A stretch of DNA of 64,000 bases from Trachythela sp. YZ-2020 (Eukaryota; Cnidaria; Anthozoa; Malacalcyonacea; Clavulariidae). Position 1 is the stretch's first letter, and the number at the start of each line of letters is the position of its first letter. The notes below the pieces were generated by a model. That model searched no databases. It was not told the DNA's origin and saw only the letters and a program-made list of their open reading frames with translations. Below are positions 12,401-24,335 of the stretch, piece by piece. The stretch covers positions 129,001 through 193,000 of the forward strand of contig JADLSH010000076.1 of assembly GCA_016169945.1 (NCBI GenBank). Direction: 5' to 3'. The position numbers and the translations under genes were made by a program.

Positions 12401-13175
12401 AACAGGTTGAAGCATTTTGTTTTGTTGAAATAAATATGCTGCAGGAAAGGTTTCACTAGCTGAACATGTTTCATTACTTTAACACGTTTACAACCCGAAG
12501 AGGACAAGTCTAACAAGGGTATTTTACCATTGACAACGTACATTAAAAACAAAAAAGATACAAAAACAACAGATGATCGCACAATCGCTTACTAGTAGTA
12601 CGCAAAGTTTGTAGACGCCATCATTTGTATAACGAGGCAACAACAGGGAAGGACAAGACGCTATATTTGGGTCACTTGTTTACTTGAGATACAAAATTTT
12701 AAACAATAACCTAGCGGGAATTCTGTCTTAAAAAGGGCTAACTTCAATCATAAGAAAACCCCAAATTATCCACTTCGAAATTCTTAAGGCATAAACATAT
12801 CATAGATATCTTCAACTTACCAGAAATTTTATGCCGTAGTCTTGTCGATAACACACCAAGCGCTCGTAGTGAAAAATATACTCCATTGAAGTAATCAAAA
12901 CATCATGTCTCTTTTACGTAATATGTGGCATATTTTACCATATTCTGGATGTAAAACCACATGTATATGATAAAGAAGTACCATTTGATCTTCTATTAAA
13001 AAATAGCCGTCTCACAATAAAAGGTTTCAGAAAAAATAACGACAATATATAGGCACACAAAATTGTCTATTTTCTTCAAATTTGCAAAAAGCACGCTCAT
13101 GCCAGTCCTCTTCCGCATAGCACGTCGATCAGCGCGACATTAGCGCGTTGCGCCGCCCAGTATATAAGCGCCCTG
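9494..13175. mobile_element. Non-autonomous hAT-type transposon, 3.7 kb, in the HECT gene
   Basis: Begins CAGGGCGCTTATATACTGGG and ends with its exact inverted copy; the perfect terminal inverted repeat is about 30 bp. It is flanked by the 8-bp direct repeat ATTGTGAT at 9486-9493 and 13176-13183, the hAT signature together with the CAGGG start. I see no transposase inside: the longest ORFs (9847-10062, 9817-10056, 10201-10386, 12391-12582) have no recognised domain. There is a short poly-CA near 11150. Removing it with one duplication copy restores the HECT reading frame exactly, so it landed after the HECT gene existed. Confidence 0.9.
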
Positions 13176-14148
13176 ATTGTGATCAAACAAAACTTGGATT
13201 GACCGGTTGGAGCTTCCTAGTTCCCGATGCTTTACAGCTGCTAGCCATCCCAAAACACCTGCCGGCGAAATATCCTGTAAGCTGAATCTTTCGCTGTCGT
13301 TTTGATCATAATTCTCGTCAGCATCGGTATCATTTCCATCATTCTTCTCATTATTATTACTTGCAGCCCAAGCCAATGCTTCTGAATCTCCATTCACTTT
13401 CTCATCTTCTAATCCCACCATGAAGTCTTGAAAATAATCCATCATGTATTCCTTGTCAACTCGTCGGCTTGACCCTTCATCCGAGAATTCTGGCTTTAGC
13501 AACGACAACACATAATCGGCATCTACGGCTTTCTGCTGACCACTTACAAATAGGCAATAGGTAACCTGAGGGTAGTTACATATTACATCAGCAAGCCTGT
13601 ACAGGTTTAGCCCTCTTCGAAACTCGTTTAAACACAAAATTTTCTTACTCACAATACTGACAACAACGGAAGAGACAATTGACTTCACGTTCGTTTGATT
13701 TATCTGGCCAGTATGCCCATGATCTATGATGGTATCTTGGAATTTCAGAACATCACTCTTTATTTGCTCAAGCATTTCCCTTTCTTTTGACGTTAACTGC
13801 TCAACTAAGTTTGGGCTGGTAAAATCAATATTCTCGTCTGTGACCAACGTTTTATACACTTTGTCATCGAGAAAGGATGGTGGTGGTGGTCCACCTTGTG
13901 CCAAGCTCACAGCAACCAATTCCCCACAGGCTCTAAAGTTGCCACTGTGAATATCATTTGTTGAGTGGAGTGGGCTTCCATTCGTTGAGATGGTTTCTGT
14001 CAAAAATTCCTTAGCCAAGGCTCCAGTGTCAATACCATCTTCACCCATAAACTTTACACGAAGGATGTGTTCTGCTGATACTTTATTAGTTGCTCTCTTC
14101 CAAAGCTTCAGCTTTCTTTCCAACTGTGCTTTTCTTCGGACAACTGTA

Positions 14149-14743
14149 CAGGGTGTATAAAAAAAAGGTAATCCAACTTTAGCATGCCATTGTGCATTAA
14201 TTACTCGGTGCATGAACGTAACTTTTTCATAATCATAAAGATCAGGCTTTTAGCTGTTGGATGACACGTTTTTCATCCAATATGGAGGGAAAATGAGCAA
14301 ATACGAGCCCGATAAAAATTGTTTGTCGAAATTGCATATTTTCACCGTTGAGAATTGGGTCTAAAACTATTGAAAATTAACTCCCTTTAGGACTGAATTT
14401 GATGAATTTTACTTCAATAAAATACCTGCGTATGCATAATTATTATAAACATCTTGTAAACCAGCTCTAAACTCATTGTTAAAATGACACATTCGTGATT
14501 AATTGCTTTTCCTTTTGTTATGCACTGCTTTAATTAGGCACAGAGCTGAAAATATGCAATTTCGACAAACAATTTTTATCGGGCTCGTATTTGCTCATTT
14601 TCCCTCCATATTGGATGAAAAACGTGTCATCCAACAGCTAAAAGCCTGATCTTTATGATTATGAAAAAATTACGTTCATGCACCGAGCAATTAACGCACA
14701 ATGGCATGCTAAAGTTGGATTACCTTTTTTTTTATACACCCTG
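14149..14743. mobile_element. Palindromic MITE in the HECT gene, TA duplication
   Basis: 595 bp. It starts CAGGGTGTATAAAAAAAAGG and ends with the inverted copy, flanked by TA. The arms are nearly perfect over at least 180 bp (for example AATCATAAAGATCAGGCTTT and its complement). The ends and TA target site resemble Tc1/mariner-type palindromic MITEs. It also supplies a false start codon and N-terminus to the minus-strand ORF ending at 13140. Confidence 0.9.
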
Positions 14744-16400
14744 TATATACTGAATCTCTGCCATCAGAAATTACTTTTTGTTCTAACGCCGAAATCACCT
14801 GATATTCTTCCGTAAACACAGTCTCCGCTTTATCAAGTTCGTTTTGCAACGCCAGAGCAATTTCTTCACCATTCTTAATTTGTACTTCATCTTCCTTACA
14901 ACATGGTATATCGTCACTATTCCATATCTGTTCTTTCCTTTGACGTTTTACTGCGACATCTATTTCGTCTTCGCTGGCCGAATCGCTCAAGTATATCTGG
15001 TTCTGCAAAAAAGACGAAATGTTGGTTTTTATATTAACCACTGGCCTTACCAGCTGACAGTGAATATTTAGAATGGCTAGAGTCAAATATTCAAATTTTG
15101 GGCATCTCGCTCGATAGAACGAAATGTTGCAAGGTATTTATAGATAGAGTCTCAAGGTCTAAAAATAGTTAAATAATTTTCGTTCTAAATTTCCATCTAT
15201 CAAAACCGTTCAATGTAAAATCACAACACTGTCACTGGACTACAAAAATATTAGAGCAACTGGCACAGACGAAAAAACGCCGCCTCTAATATCAACTAGT
15301 GCTTACTGAAATTTTCATGATTTATCGCATTTTATATTTTTACATATGGTTGGTGAAGAACCACACTGAAAGTGTAACTGTATCAGACGAGTGTTAACAT
15401 GCCTGTTAAATGGTTCTTGTATAAAATAGACAACATAGATTCCAGACTCCACATGTTTGAAAGGATATTGGTCATTGTTCTTTTCAAGGATTAAGTCTTC
15501 TAGTTTTACATTAATACATTTGAAAATACAAAACACTAAACATGATGAAGTAACAAATAATTTGTAAGCTTTTAAGAAAGTATGCTATTTTATCTTGTTC
15601 GAGTAGAAGGAACCCACGTTGAACAACCTGAAGGGCCAGCACCGGGATCTAAACTCTCAGGATCTTCTCTTTCTTCACCAATGGCAATGTTCACATGTTC
15701 ATCTTCTGAGTGTGAACAGAATCTCTCAACGCAAGAAAGGTCTTCAATGGTACAGAGAAAGAATGTTATTCGCTTGTAATCCTTCATAACCTCTTCTTTG
15801 TATTTTTTAAGATTAAAAGCTTCCTCGTTTGTTCCAGGCAGAAACTTGGCAAGCTGACCATCTTCTAACAGCAGAGTATACTCTTTCCCCTCATGGTATA
15901 AATTTCTCCAAAAGTTTTTCCATTTCTCTTTAGCATTTTCAAGAAGTGTTTCATAGTTTGATGAAGTTGAAACTCGTAACGCAACACGCTTTTTTCATCA
16001 TTTGCATCCCACGCCATCAAACCAATTTTTATCACAACGTCTTTTTCATCATTATTACTAACTTTTTTTGGTACATTTCCTTTGTTTAACTTTGCCTTGC
16101 GTGGCTTTCCGATATAATTTTTGTATTCAATATAGCTCTTCACACCAACGCGACCAAATTGGCCAACAGACTTTACAGCACCATTCGATCTTTGAGTATC
16201 TAAAATTCAATAAAGATAAGATTAAATATCGCAAAAACAGAACTTTTCCGATTCAAGACTGCATAAATCCAAAAATATTAGCCACATTGAAATTTCAATA
16301 ACATTAGATGACATCTCAAACTGTACCTCGCTCCAGGCTCCTTTTACTGAGCCCAATTGATTCCGACACATGCAAAATGCTGCATCTGAAACATTTCGCA

Positions 16401-17904
16401 CTTAGCTCGCATTATGGGACAAAACCAGTTGAATATAAAGTTATGGATGACAGTAATTAAAAACGTCAAATTTACTTGTTCAGAAATCGAATTTTACATG
16501 TACATAATTCAAACAATTGAATTTGACACATGCAAAATGCGACGAATAGTCAGCATTTCAAATGAGTTTCAAAGTATTCGTGAGAATTTTCACCTCCCTC
16601 TTATCTAGCCCAGGCGGTGTTTTCGTGAAGATTGCGTGATTTTCAAATTACTTTGAACATTATATTTTTGATTCATGTTTATTAAACGTTTGGGGTTAGT
16701 AAACTCAAACGGTTTGGAAGCTCTTTGTGCAATCGAGTATTTTTGGATAATGTAATGTACATTCATTTGAAGACGAAAAAGTGTGATAAATCAAGAAGAG
16801 AAGCGGCAAGACATTGAACTGGCACGATAATTGAGCAAAACATCACTTCTATAATATCGAAGATAAAGTACACTGCACTTCTTCAAAACCTGACGAAACT
16901 TGGTTGGATTATTCTTTAGTCAACTATCGTTATGTTCAAGTATAACTTGTGGATAATATGTGTGGGCCTCTTTGATACGAAGCAAATATAATGGCAAAAT
17001 ATGGCTGAAATCGTGTTGTGACATGTAAGTGAAATGAACTGTATGAAATCTCAACAAAACAGTATCAACCCTCATGAAATGTATTCGTATTATATTGAAA
17101 CAAGTATAGTTTTTCATCCTATGACGAAAATATTTATGAAATAAGAAAATATAGACTTTCTAAGGTGTATGAAGTGGGGTGATGCATAATTAGCAGTTGA
17201 CCTGGGATGGTTTATGGTAATTATCTTGTAAAACACGAGACCTAGACACATTTCACTCTCCTATGACCACCCCTAAAAGTAACCATTCTAAACACTATAA
17301 ACACCTCAGAAAGTCTGTAGCTCTGATGGTTTAGGAGATAGAGCTATGCCGGCGTGGTCTTTTCAGGCATTTCGTCCCGGATTTGTCCTGGGCGTTTTAG
17401 GCATTTCGTCCCTGATTCGGGTTTTGGCACATGTACCATGTTGTCCGTCATGGTCATTTTACCCTAAAACAGTTGAGCTTATCTGTCCTAAATGAAATGC
17501 ATACAAACTCGTATACAGGTCCTAGACTATAAGACATTGACTATACTACATTATGACACTTTCGTAAAGTAAAGATAGATATAACCCATGTGGTGACAGT
17601 GAGATGTACAAAAACGCTAGAAGTTTATGAATAAGTTCCGCCTAATTTTACTCCGGGTTTGGTCATATCCTTTATGCACACCACTACACAAGTGTCATAA
17701 AGTATTAGTCTATTCTGCTTTATTACAGAATGTAAATGTATATGAATAATTTCTATGATATTGTGATAGTTCCTTTTACTTGTGCCAATGTTAACAGCGC
17801 TGTCATTAATAGTTCATAGTCATGTTTACTCTATGGCAACAAGACACGCATAATTCGTAGCTTGTGAATTCCTCTTTTTAAGGATATCTGGTTTGTCCCA
17901 GTTC
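16401..17904. other. Region between elements 1 and 2, no gene
   Basis: AT-rich. AGGCATTTCGTCCC occurs at about 17366 and again near 17400. Short ORFs (16414-16608, 16920-17117) carry no recognised domain. The missing right end of element 1 should lie here but was not found. Confidence 0.5.
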
Positions 17905-17954
17905 TACGGTGGCCCACAAGGGTCATCACTTTAAAAAGATGATTATAGAAAAAA

Positions 17955-18297
17955 TAAAATCACAACACGAGTAAACATAATCACAACACATATAAAAGAG
18001 TCGCAACACATGTAGAATAATTTACTATGCAAGTAAAAATATTGCAACGCAAGTAAAAGAAGCCACGACGCAAATAAGAAATCTCACAACGCAAGTAATA
18101 AAAGCCACAACGCAAGTAAAAAAATCTCACAACGCAAGTAATAAAAGCCACAACGCAAGTAAAAAATCTCACAACGCAAGTAAAAAATCTCACAACGCAA
18201 GTAAAAAATCACACAACGCAAGTAAAAAGATCTCACAACGCAAGTAAAAAATCTCACAACGCAAGTAAAAAATCTCACAACGCAAGTAATAAAAGGA
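17955..18297 (+). repeat. Subterminal tandem repeat, left arm of element 2
   Basis: Around 15 copies of a 20-22-bp unit, AATCTCACAACGCAAGTAAA, alternating with AAAAGCCACAACGCAAGTAA. Outer copies are more diverged (CACAACACGAGTAAACATAA). The right arm at 23939-24335 is the inverted counterpart. Confidence 0.92.
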
Positions 18298-18472
18298 ACA
18301 ATACTAGGGAAATTTTGTGAAGTGGAAACATTGGCGCCAATCCGTGCAAAATGGCGCCCACATGTTAATATCACAGTATGATGTTTATATCATGTAAATT
18401 TGATTGTGTATAAACTATCTATGGTATAAACCATGAACTCAGCATTTGTACTACTTACATAAAGCAACGAAT

Positions 18473-21400
18473 ATGTTTTGTTGTAATTGTGGTACTCAGA
18501 GCGTATTAACAGATGCTAATTATTGTTATAAATGTGGCTACTCTTTCACATCTGTTGAACCTGGTGAAAGATCTGCTGAACCTGGAAGTTCCAGTTCTAC
18601 GTCGAATTCTACAAGCAGGACCTCAGGGAGTACCTGCGGTGGTACGACCCAACCGGCTAAAACTTTAAGCTTCAAAGACTTCATGCGCCAAAAGGAACAT
18701 GATAGGCAAAGCAGATTCGAACCAAAGAACAAGAAATTCAAACCGAATAATTGTAAAGGAAAGGAGAAAGAATGTGAAGTAAGCATAAATATTGGTTATA
18801 TGAAGGTGACAGCGACGGAAATTTGAAAAGATGTAGGGTAAAACGCTACCTATAAAAGTTTTACCAAGTGCGGGAAAGAGTGTAATCTTGGAAAAGGCGG
18901 TGAGAAAGCATGCTAACCATGACAAAACCTCCTTTGTGAGTTAGAACACATCCTTTTGAATGGGGATGGTAATGAGATTACAACCTTGCCAGGTACTGAA
19001 AAAGAATTTGTCTTGCGTGAATACAGGGAAGATATAGGGAAAAACTATAATCGCATAACGCTTCTTCATTGCATTGAAGTCTGCGTATATGTATGCTGAG
19101 ATTTCAAAACTCAAAAGGTGTTGTGAGGACAGTGACCAGAATCAACAGACATTTCTGAAGAAATGCTTTTACCAGTCTCAGAAAATTATCCAAGTACAAG
19201 TATAAACCCATCAACTAGCCCACATTCAAGTACAAGTAACCCATTAGCTGCAGGCTCATATCCAAGTACAAGTAAACCAACAAATCTACCACATTCAAAT
19301 ACAACTAACCACCCAACCAGCCCATCAACTAGCAAAGAGCTAGAATGTGAATGTCCAACATGTCTACAATACTTTTCAATAGACGAAATAGCAGAACATG
19401 CAGATATATGTTGCGATATATGGGTGGGTGCAGTTAATCCTGACAACACAAGTGGTGACGAGTCCAGTCCTAATGCAAGTCCTGAGCGAGAGATAATACC
19501 AGATGATAGTGAGGATGTGAAAGATAGCATATTGCAAATTAAAGCTGCAACATTGTCACCTAGGGTGGTAAGATTGAATGTGCGAAGAAAGTATATATGG
19601 TCTGATTTTAATGAGTCGAGATCAAATGGTAAAGTTTCACCCACTGACAGTGTGAAGATTGTGTTTGTTGGCGAATCTGCCATTGATGATGGGGGTCCAA
19701 GGAGAGAGTTTTTCTCAGGTAATACTATACATAATTTTCCAGGATTTATATATTACGCTCCTTCACTTTGGTGTTGTTGAGTACTCTGTGGAGTTAATGG
19801 GTGTCTATAGCTGTAATGTAAAGCTCACTTCCATTGTGGTTGTTTGAGCACTCTGGCCCCATGACGCTCTGCGCATGTCTAGATGCGTTGATGTGATCAT
19901 GTTGTACCACGTGCGCTTGGTGAGAGCAAGTTCATGTGTATATATATATACATATACAATCATCCAAGTTGCTAATTTGAACAAAACATGAAATCATGAT
20001 ACAATGCGCCCTCTCGGCTGTCACCATAATGGCTTTATGGTAACTCGTGGACTTGGGACACACGATATATGGATATATATAGAGAGTTAATTAAAAAAAG
20101 GTTGTCCTTTGCAGACCTAATAAACTCTAAAACCTTAAGCGTGCAAAGCACAACCGGAGCACAAGTTTCAACCTTAGTAGTTGCATATCGTAGCCATGTT
20201 ATTGAAATATTCTGGTTGGGAAAAATACCATGTCTCTATCAAATGGTCCCCATATTTAGTTTCTAAACTACAAACTTGTTTTCCCATTGCGCTTTACGCA
20301 CAGGACAACCTTTTTTGGATATGTATATATACTCTGTACAAATACATGCATGCAAGTTTAAAAATTATGGATATTGGAATCATATATGAATAAGTGTGAT
20401 TATATACACATAATTATATAAGATTATCTGAATAAAATCTCTTTCAGAAATGTTGGAACATATTGAGAGAAGGCTGTTCTCTGATGGCAAACCTATTAAC
20501 TCAACAGTTGCTATAATCAATGGAGATTTTCGCATTGCTGGTGAAATTATGGTAATGTCAATACTTCAAGGTGGACCAGCTCCATCATTCATAAATCCTG
20601 ATGTCTACAGATACATCACCAAGCAGACACTGACAACAGATGGAATGCCTGACTCCAAGTACAAAGAAACTGCTGAAGAGGTACTTTGTTGCTGTAACGT
20701 GATTTTCAAATGGACCTAAGAAACAAATTTAAAAATGATAAAATAATTGCTAAATAATATTTTAAAACTTACTTCATTATCTGATTAAGGGCTTATATTA
20801 CTTTACTTCTGTTATTTTGAAGATAACAAAGGCTTGTGATAATGAGAAGTTGAGGGAGATACTTGTTAGTGATGATGTACTTGACATACTTTCTGAAGTT
20901 GGATACACTGGTGTTCCCATAGAGAGACAGTGGATACTATTTCCAAAATTGTTCAGTAAGTAAATTGTGATCAACAATTTGCATTATCCTGCCAATGAGG
21001 AAAAAATCGTTTGGAATTAGACAGAGAAAATACCAATGAAAAGTAGGTTGCATTTAGGCACATTGCCAGCAAATAGTTAATCCATACGGTGCAAACATAA
21101 ACATTAGTGAGGTTCAGATTTAACTTCCACTACCGCTATACCGCTTACCATTAGGGACAATGATCCAATCGGATGCATGTGAACCAGGCCTTACTCTGCA
21201 AATCACCAGACGATTCTACTTGTCAGTGGTAAGGGTTAGTGTGAGATATACTATAAATACAGTAGTTGGATGGTTTGCAGTAAATTTTGCGGGGGTTTAT
21301 TTATTGCAGGTCAATATGTATCATGGGCCACTTTTCTGCAGCTCTCCCCCAAATGATGCAGTTGGAAGAGGGCTTAAACAGTTGTGGTCTATTAACCTCT

Positions 21401-21584
21401 ATGAGAGAAAATCTAAAGTTGTGGGAACCATTGTTTGACCCTCATAATGATTCATATAAACTTTCCCCGGACAAATTCCTAGATGAAGTTATCCCAACAT
21501 TCAGCAGTTCGCAGATTTATAAAGAAAAGGAGATTGATGTATACAAGATCTTTTGTGACTATGTGCAGACTCTGGAAATTGAAG
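18473..21584 (+). pseudogene. HECT-like ubiquitin ligase gene of element 2, decayed, C-lobe missing
   Basis: Begins at ATG 18473 with a zinc ribbon (CCNCG and CYKCG, residues 3-25) and a Ser-rich linker. A conserved pre-HECT region follows across at least two frame breaks between 18800 and 19100 (ILEKAVRKHANHDK, then TTLPGTEKEFVLREY in another frame). Exon to 19718: a run of PSTS repeats, a UBZ-like finger (CPTCLQYF..HADIC) and the HECT start FVGESAIDDGGPRREFF. Further exons: 20448-20680 (FRIAGEIMVMSILQGGPAPS), 20823-20955 (VGYTGVPIERQW) and 21310-21584, with good splice borders but a frame discontinuity in the last. No C-lobe with a catalytic Cys is found before the integrase; a MITE sits where it would be. 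Non-functional as a ligase as it stands. Confidence 0.75.
19719..20447 (+). other. Large intron in the element 2 HECT gene
   Basis: GT at 19719 and AG at 20446-20447 join in phase (TTCTCAG to AAATGTTG). The 729-bp intron contains a TA-rich microsatellite near 19940 and no recognised insertion. Confidence 0.65.
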
Positions 21585-21920
21585 GTTTGTGTCCCATATT
21601 ACAATGAATAAGGTCAATTTTAATTTGGTGTTTGTACATTGCAGGATGAATTTTTCTACAAATTTCAAGTCGTTTGAAGCCTGAAGACGCTAAATTACAT
21701 TTTCATACTTGCAGTTAATGTACCCCTAAGGGACAAAGCAAAGGGGAGGGTGGGAGTGTCAAATTATTTTAACCATAAAATTGAATTTACCATTATCACA
21801 CTGAGTTGCTTAAAAGGTGTATGGTGGAGTCATAAGGCCCTCCCCAGAAGATTTCTATATTTTTGAGGCTGTATATCTGGTGTTTTCTGAAGTGACACGC
21901 GGATAATATATTATATCATA

Positions 21921-22328
21921 GGGACATTAAGATTGACGTTTACGGCAAACCGCAGTTCGAGGTCATCCGTTTGCGTTTTGGGTAATTAAGATTACAGGTG
22001 CTGCAGTGTAATTATGGCAAGGAATCGTGTGAAATTTATACACGTTAAATTAGACGTTAAAATTCGTACTTAAAATAAGCTGTAAACGGCTAAAAATTGA
22101 ATACTGCAGTTCTTAAAACAACGGCAAAACAACATTATTTAAACGTGGGTTTAAATTAGTAAAATAGCAAAAATCTCTTGCGGTAAACGACTTACCTCCA
22201 GAAGCAAGTCTTGAAGTGTAAACGTGAACGGCAAATTGTAGGTCACGCTGATATTTTAGTAAAGTTTTCCATGTAGCTACGTGACTTCTTCACGTTTGCG
22301 GTAGAAAAAACGTCAATCTTAACGTCCC
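21921..22328. mobile_element. MITE nested in element 2
   Basis: Starts GGGACATTAAGATTGACGTT and ends with the inverted copy (one mismatch), flanked by TA. Length 408 bp; internal CGGCAAACCG and similar motifs are GC-richer than the surroundings. It lies downstream of the last recognisable HECT exon. Confidence 0.8.
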
Positions 22329-22740
22329 TAATAACTACAGTGAAACACGCAATTTGATTGGTACGCGTACGCTTTCCGAAAGTCTCGCAACATCCCGCGT
22401 GCATGGATCACGCTATCCTGCACGGAAAACCATTCGGTATTTCTTTAATCCATCGTAGATTGCCATGAATACCCTTTTGTAAATGCATCGAAGTATGACT
22501 TTATAACCTGAAATTGCGGTGAAAATATGGCATACACTTGTTGTAAACACAATCAATACATTATACCGTACAGAAGGTATAGGAGGACCTCCGGCATTGT
22601 TGACCGCATTCACCTCTTTCTTATTCTTAATCTCTTGACCAGTTATGTTTTCACGCATTGTTAGTCCTAAATCTATTGAACTTTTTTAACAGGAGATATA
22701 TCAATATCTGTGTTGTTGAAGTGGTTGTCAGGGTGCAAAT

Positions 22741-23873
22741 CTATTCCCGTTCTTGGTTTTCCATCTCCTCAATTTGTTGAATTCTGACTACTCGCTTACA
22801 TTCAACAGCACCAAGACGCTCTGGTAGATAGTACATAACATCAGGAATTCCTGACACTGTACCGTGATTTCTTGTTTGGCGAATGCGGTGTGTGTTCCAT
22901 TGCGTTTTGATGGCATCTAACTCTGACGAAAGGACTGGCTGGAAACAAAACCATAAGCATTCCATGTGTAAAATGTTCCCCAGTTCTAACTGACCTGACG
23001 CAATCATGTCTTTGAAAAGGTCCATCCACCATCCTGTTCTGGCTCTGCGAAAGTAAGACCACCAGCTCTCTATTCGTTGGTTTGCAGGTGAAGTACCATA
23101 TTTATGCGCATTATTGCCACAAAATACGTCATTTCCATCCTTACGAAAATAACACTGCATGCCTGCAAGTATTCCATTTTCCGTTCCACAGTCACTTCTC
23201 ACAACAAGTGGACAGCCTTCGGTATTTTTAACACAGTCCAAGTAAAATCTGGCAGGAACTTCAGGTTTATTGTTTGATCGTACAAGTTCTAGCCACAAAA
23301 TTTTGCGGCTGTAACCGTCGATTGCCCCATGGATAGGAAATCCATAGGGCTTTAATTTGTCATATCCTGCACAACATAAAAAGTAAAATTCGCACTCTAA
23401 TATCCAATTAGCCGTATGAAAACATACACATACTGTATATTACTATATAATGAGGAATTACACTCACCATCGACATGCCAGCAAAAGTTTGGGCCAAAAC
23501 TTATGTATCTTCGCCTTGACAGCCTTCTTCGTCGCCTTTGCTGTACACCTTCGGGATCAACTTCTTGAAGCACCTGTGCAACAACTCGACGAGGTACGTG
23601 AATATGGTATTGCAATCGAAGCACATGCCACATTGATCTGTAGCCCAAAGATGCACCTGATCCATTTGATATTTCGTTTTCAATTACCTCCCTTACTCTG
23701 TCTTCAACATTCTCGTTGATATTCGTATTCCTTTTCAAGCCAAAATCACGCAGTCTGCGTTTTAGAGTCCTTAAACTCATTTCTATGCCGTGATAGTTCG
23801 ATAAGAACTCTCTAATAACGTCATTTGGGTAACCAAGATGAAAATATTGAGTAATTATCTCTCTTTCGGCCAT
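22741..23873 (-). CDS. DDE (rve-type) integrase of element 2, intact
   Basis: Two exons: 23873-23468 and 23366-22741. The 101-bp intron (23467-23367, GTGAGT...GTGCAG) falls inside the HVDG-YDKLKPYG motif and the join is in frame. The ATG at 23873 has good context (AAGATGGCC). The product is 343 residues: an N-terminal helix-turn-helix-like region (about 1-50, MSLRTLKRRLRDFGLKR), a conserved GYRSMWHVLR segment near 78-87, an Arg-rich stretch near 112-122, and the catalytic core with D135 (WHVDG), D194 (RSDCGTENG) and E235 (NQRIESWW). The tail WNTHRIRQTRNH is shared with element 1. This protein would cut and join the element ends in the nucleus. No stop or frameshift is seen, so it is the most nearly active gene of the mobile DNA here. 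Confidence 0.88.
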
Positions 23874-23933
23874 CTTGTTTACGGGGTGAACCACTCAGTG
23901 AATGAATCGGATTTTACCTATACCGGTTACAAG

Positions 23934-24335
23934 TTTTTACTTGCGTTGTGAGATTTTTTACTTGCGTTGTGAGTTTTTTTACTTGCGTTGTGAGATTTTT
24001 TTACTTGCGTTGTGTGATTTTTTACTTGCGTTGTGAGATTTTTTACTTGCGTTGTGGCTTTTATTACTTGCGTTGTGAGATTTTTTTACTTGCGTTGTGG
24101 CTTTTATTACTTGCGTTGTGAGATTTTTTTACTTGCGTTGTGGCTTTTATTACTTGCGTTGTGAGATTTTTTTACTTGCGTTGTGGCTTTTATTACTTGC
24201 GTTGTGAGATTTCTTATTTGCGTCGTGGCTTCTTTTACTTGCGTTGCAATATTTTTACTTGCATAGTAAATTATTCTACATGTGTTGCGACTCTTTTATA
24301 TGTGTTGTGATTATGTTTACTCGTGTTGTGATTTT
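23934..24335 (-). repeat. Subterminal tandem repeat, right arm of element 2
   Basis: Inverted counterpart of 17955-18297: about 18 units of TTTTACTTGCGTTGTGAGAT and TTTTATTACTTGCGTTGTGG. It begins 60 bp upstream of the integrase start codon, so it may also form the integrase promoter region. Confidence 0.92.

Larger units (their letters stand above)
9393..16388 (-). pseudogene. HECT-type E3 ubiquitin ligase gene of element 1, split by two transposons
   Basis: Resembles the G2E3-like HECT proteins common in fish and cnidarian genomes. Reading 5' to 3' on the minus strand: a small putative exon near 16388-16326; a conserved pre-HECT region (about 16197-15590, VIKIGLMAWDAND and QLAKFLPGTNEEAF) with a one-base frame change in an A run near 15980; an acidic exon 15002-14744; then the HECT N-lobe 14148-13184 (VKFMGEDGIDTGALAKEF, GELVAVSLAQGGPPPPSF). 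The C-lobe begins with ISPAGVLGWL and is cut after FDHN by the 9494-13175 insertion. It resumes at 9493 and runs to a stop at 9393, including NHTMCFPTVGACGR, whose Cys codon (9432-9434) is at the position of the HECT catalytic cysteine. A MITE at 14149-14743 separates the acidic exon from the N-lobe. HECT ligases form a thioester with ubiquitin on this Cys. Confidence 0.8.
7426..16400. mobile_element. Element 1: integrase + HECT transposon, right end not found
   Basis: The left end, TACGGTGGCCCACAAGGGTC, is identical to both ends of element 2 (17905-24386). A subterminal repeat array follows, then a plus-strand integrase pseudogene and a convergent minus-strand HECT gene, the same layout as element 2. 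Two later insertions lie inside (9494-13175 and 14149-14743). I searched 16.4-17.9k for the expected inverted right end and did not see it, so the right limit is set by the last recognisable HECT exon. The element is evidently dead. Confidence 0.7.

Noticed and set aside
13140..14213. A complete 357-residue HECT-like protein
   Set aside because: Its N-terminus comes from a MITE and its last residues come from the end of a hAT-type insertion; the real gene extends beyond both.
16401..17904. Right end of element 1
   Set aside because: The inverted copy of TACGGTGGCCCACAAGGGTC was looked for and not seen; the motif at 17905 is in the wrong orientation and belongs to element 2 with its own CAGTTC flanks.
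17955..18297. 20-bp repeats encoding a Cys/Phe/Leu-rich protein on the minus strand
   Set aside because: The long frames at 17981-18374 are translations of the subterminal tandem repeat; the matching array at 23.9-24.3k shows it is transposon end sequence.
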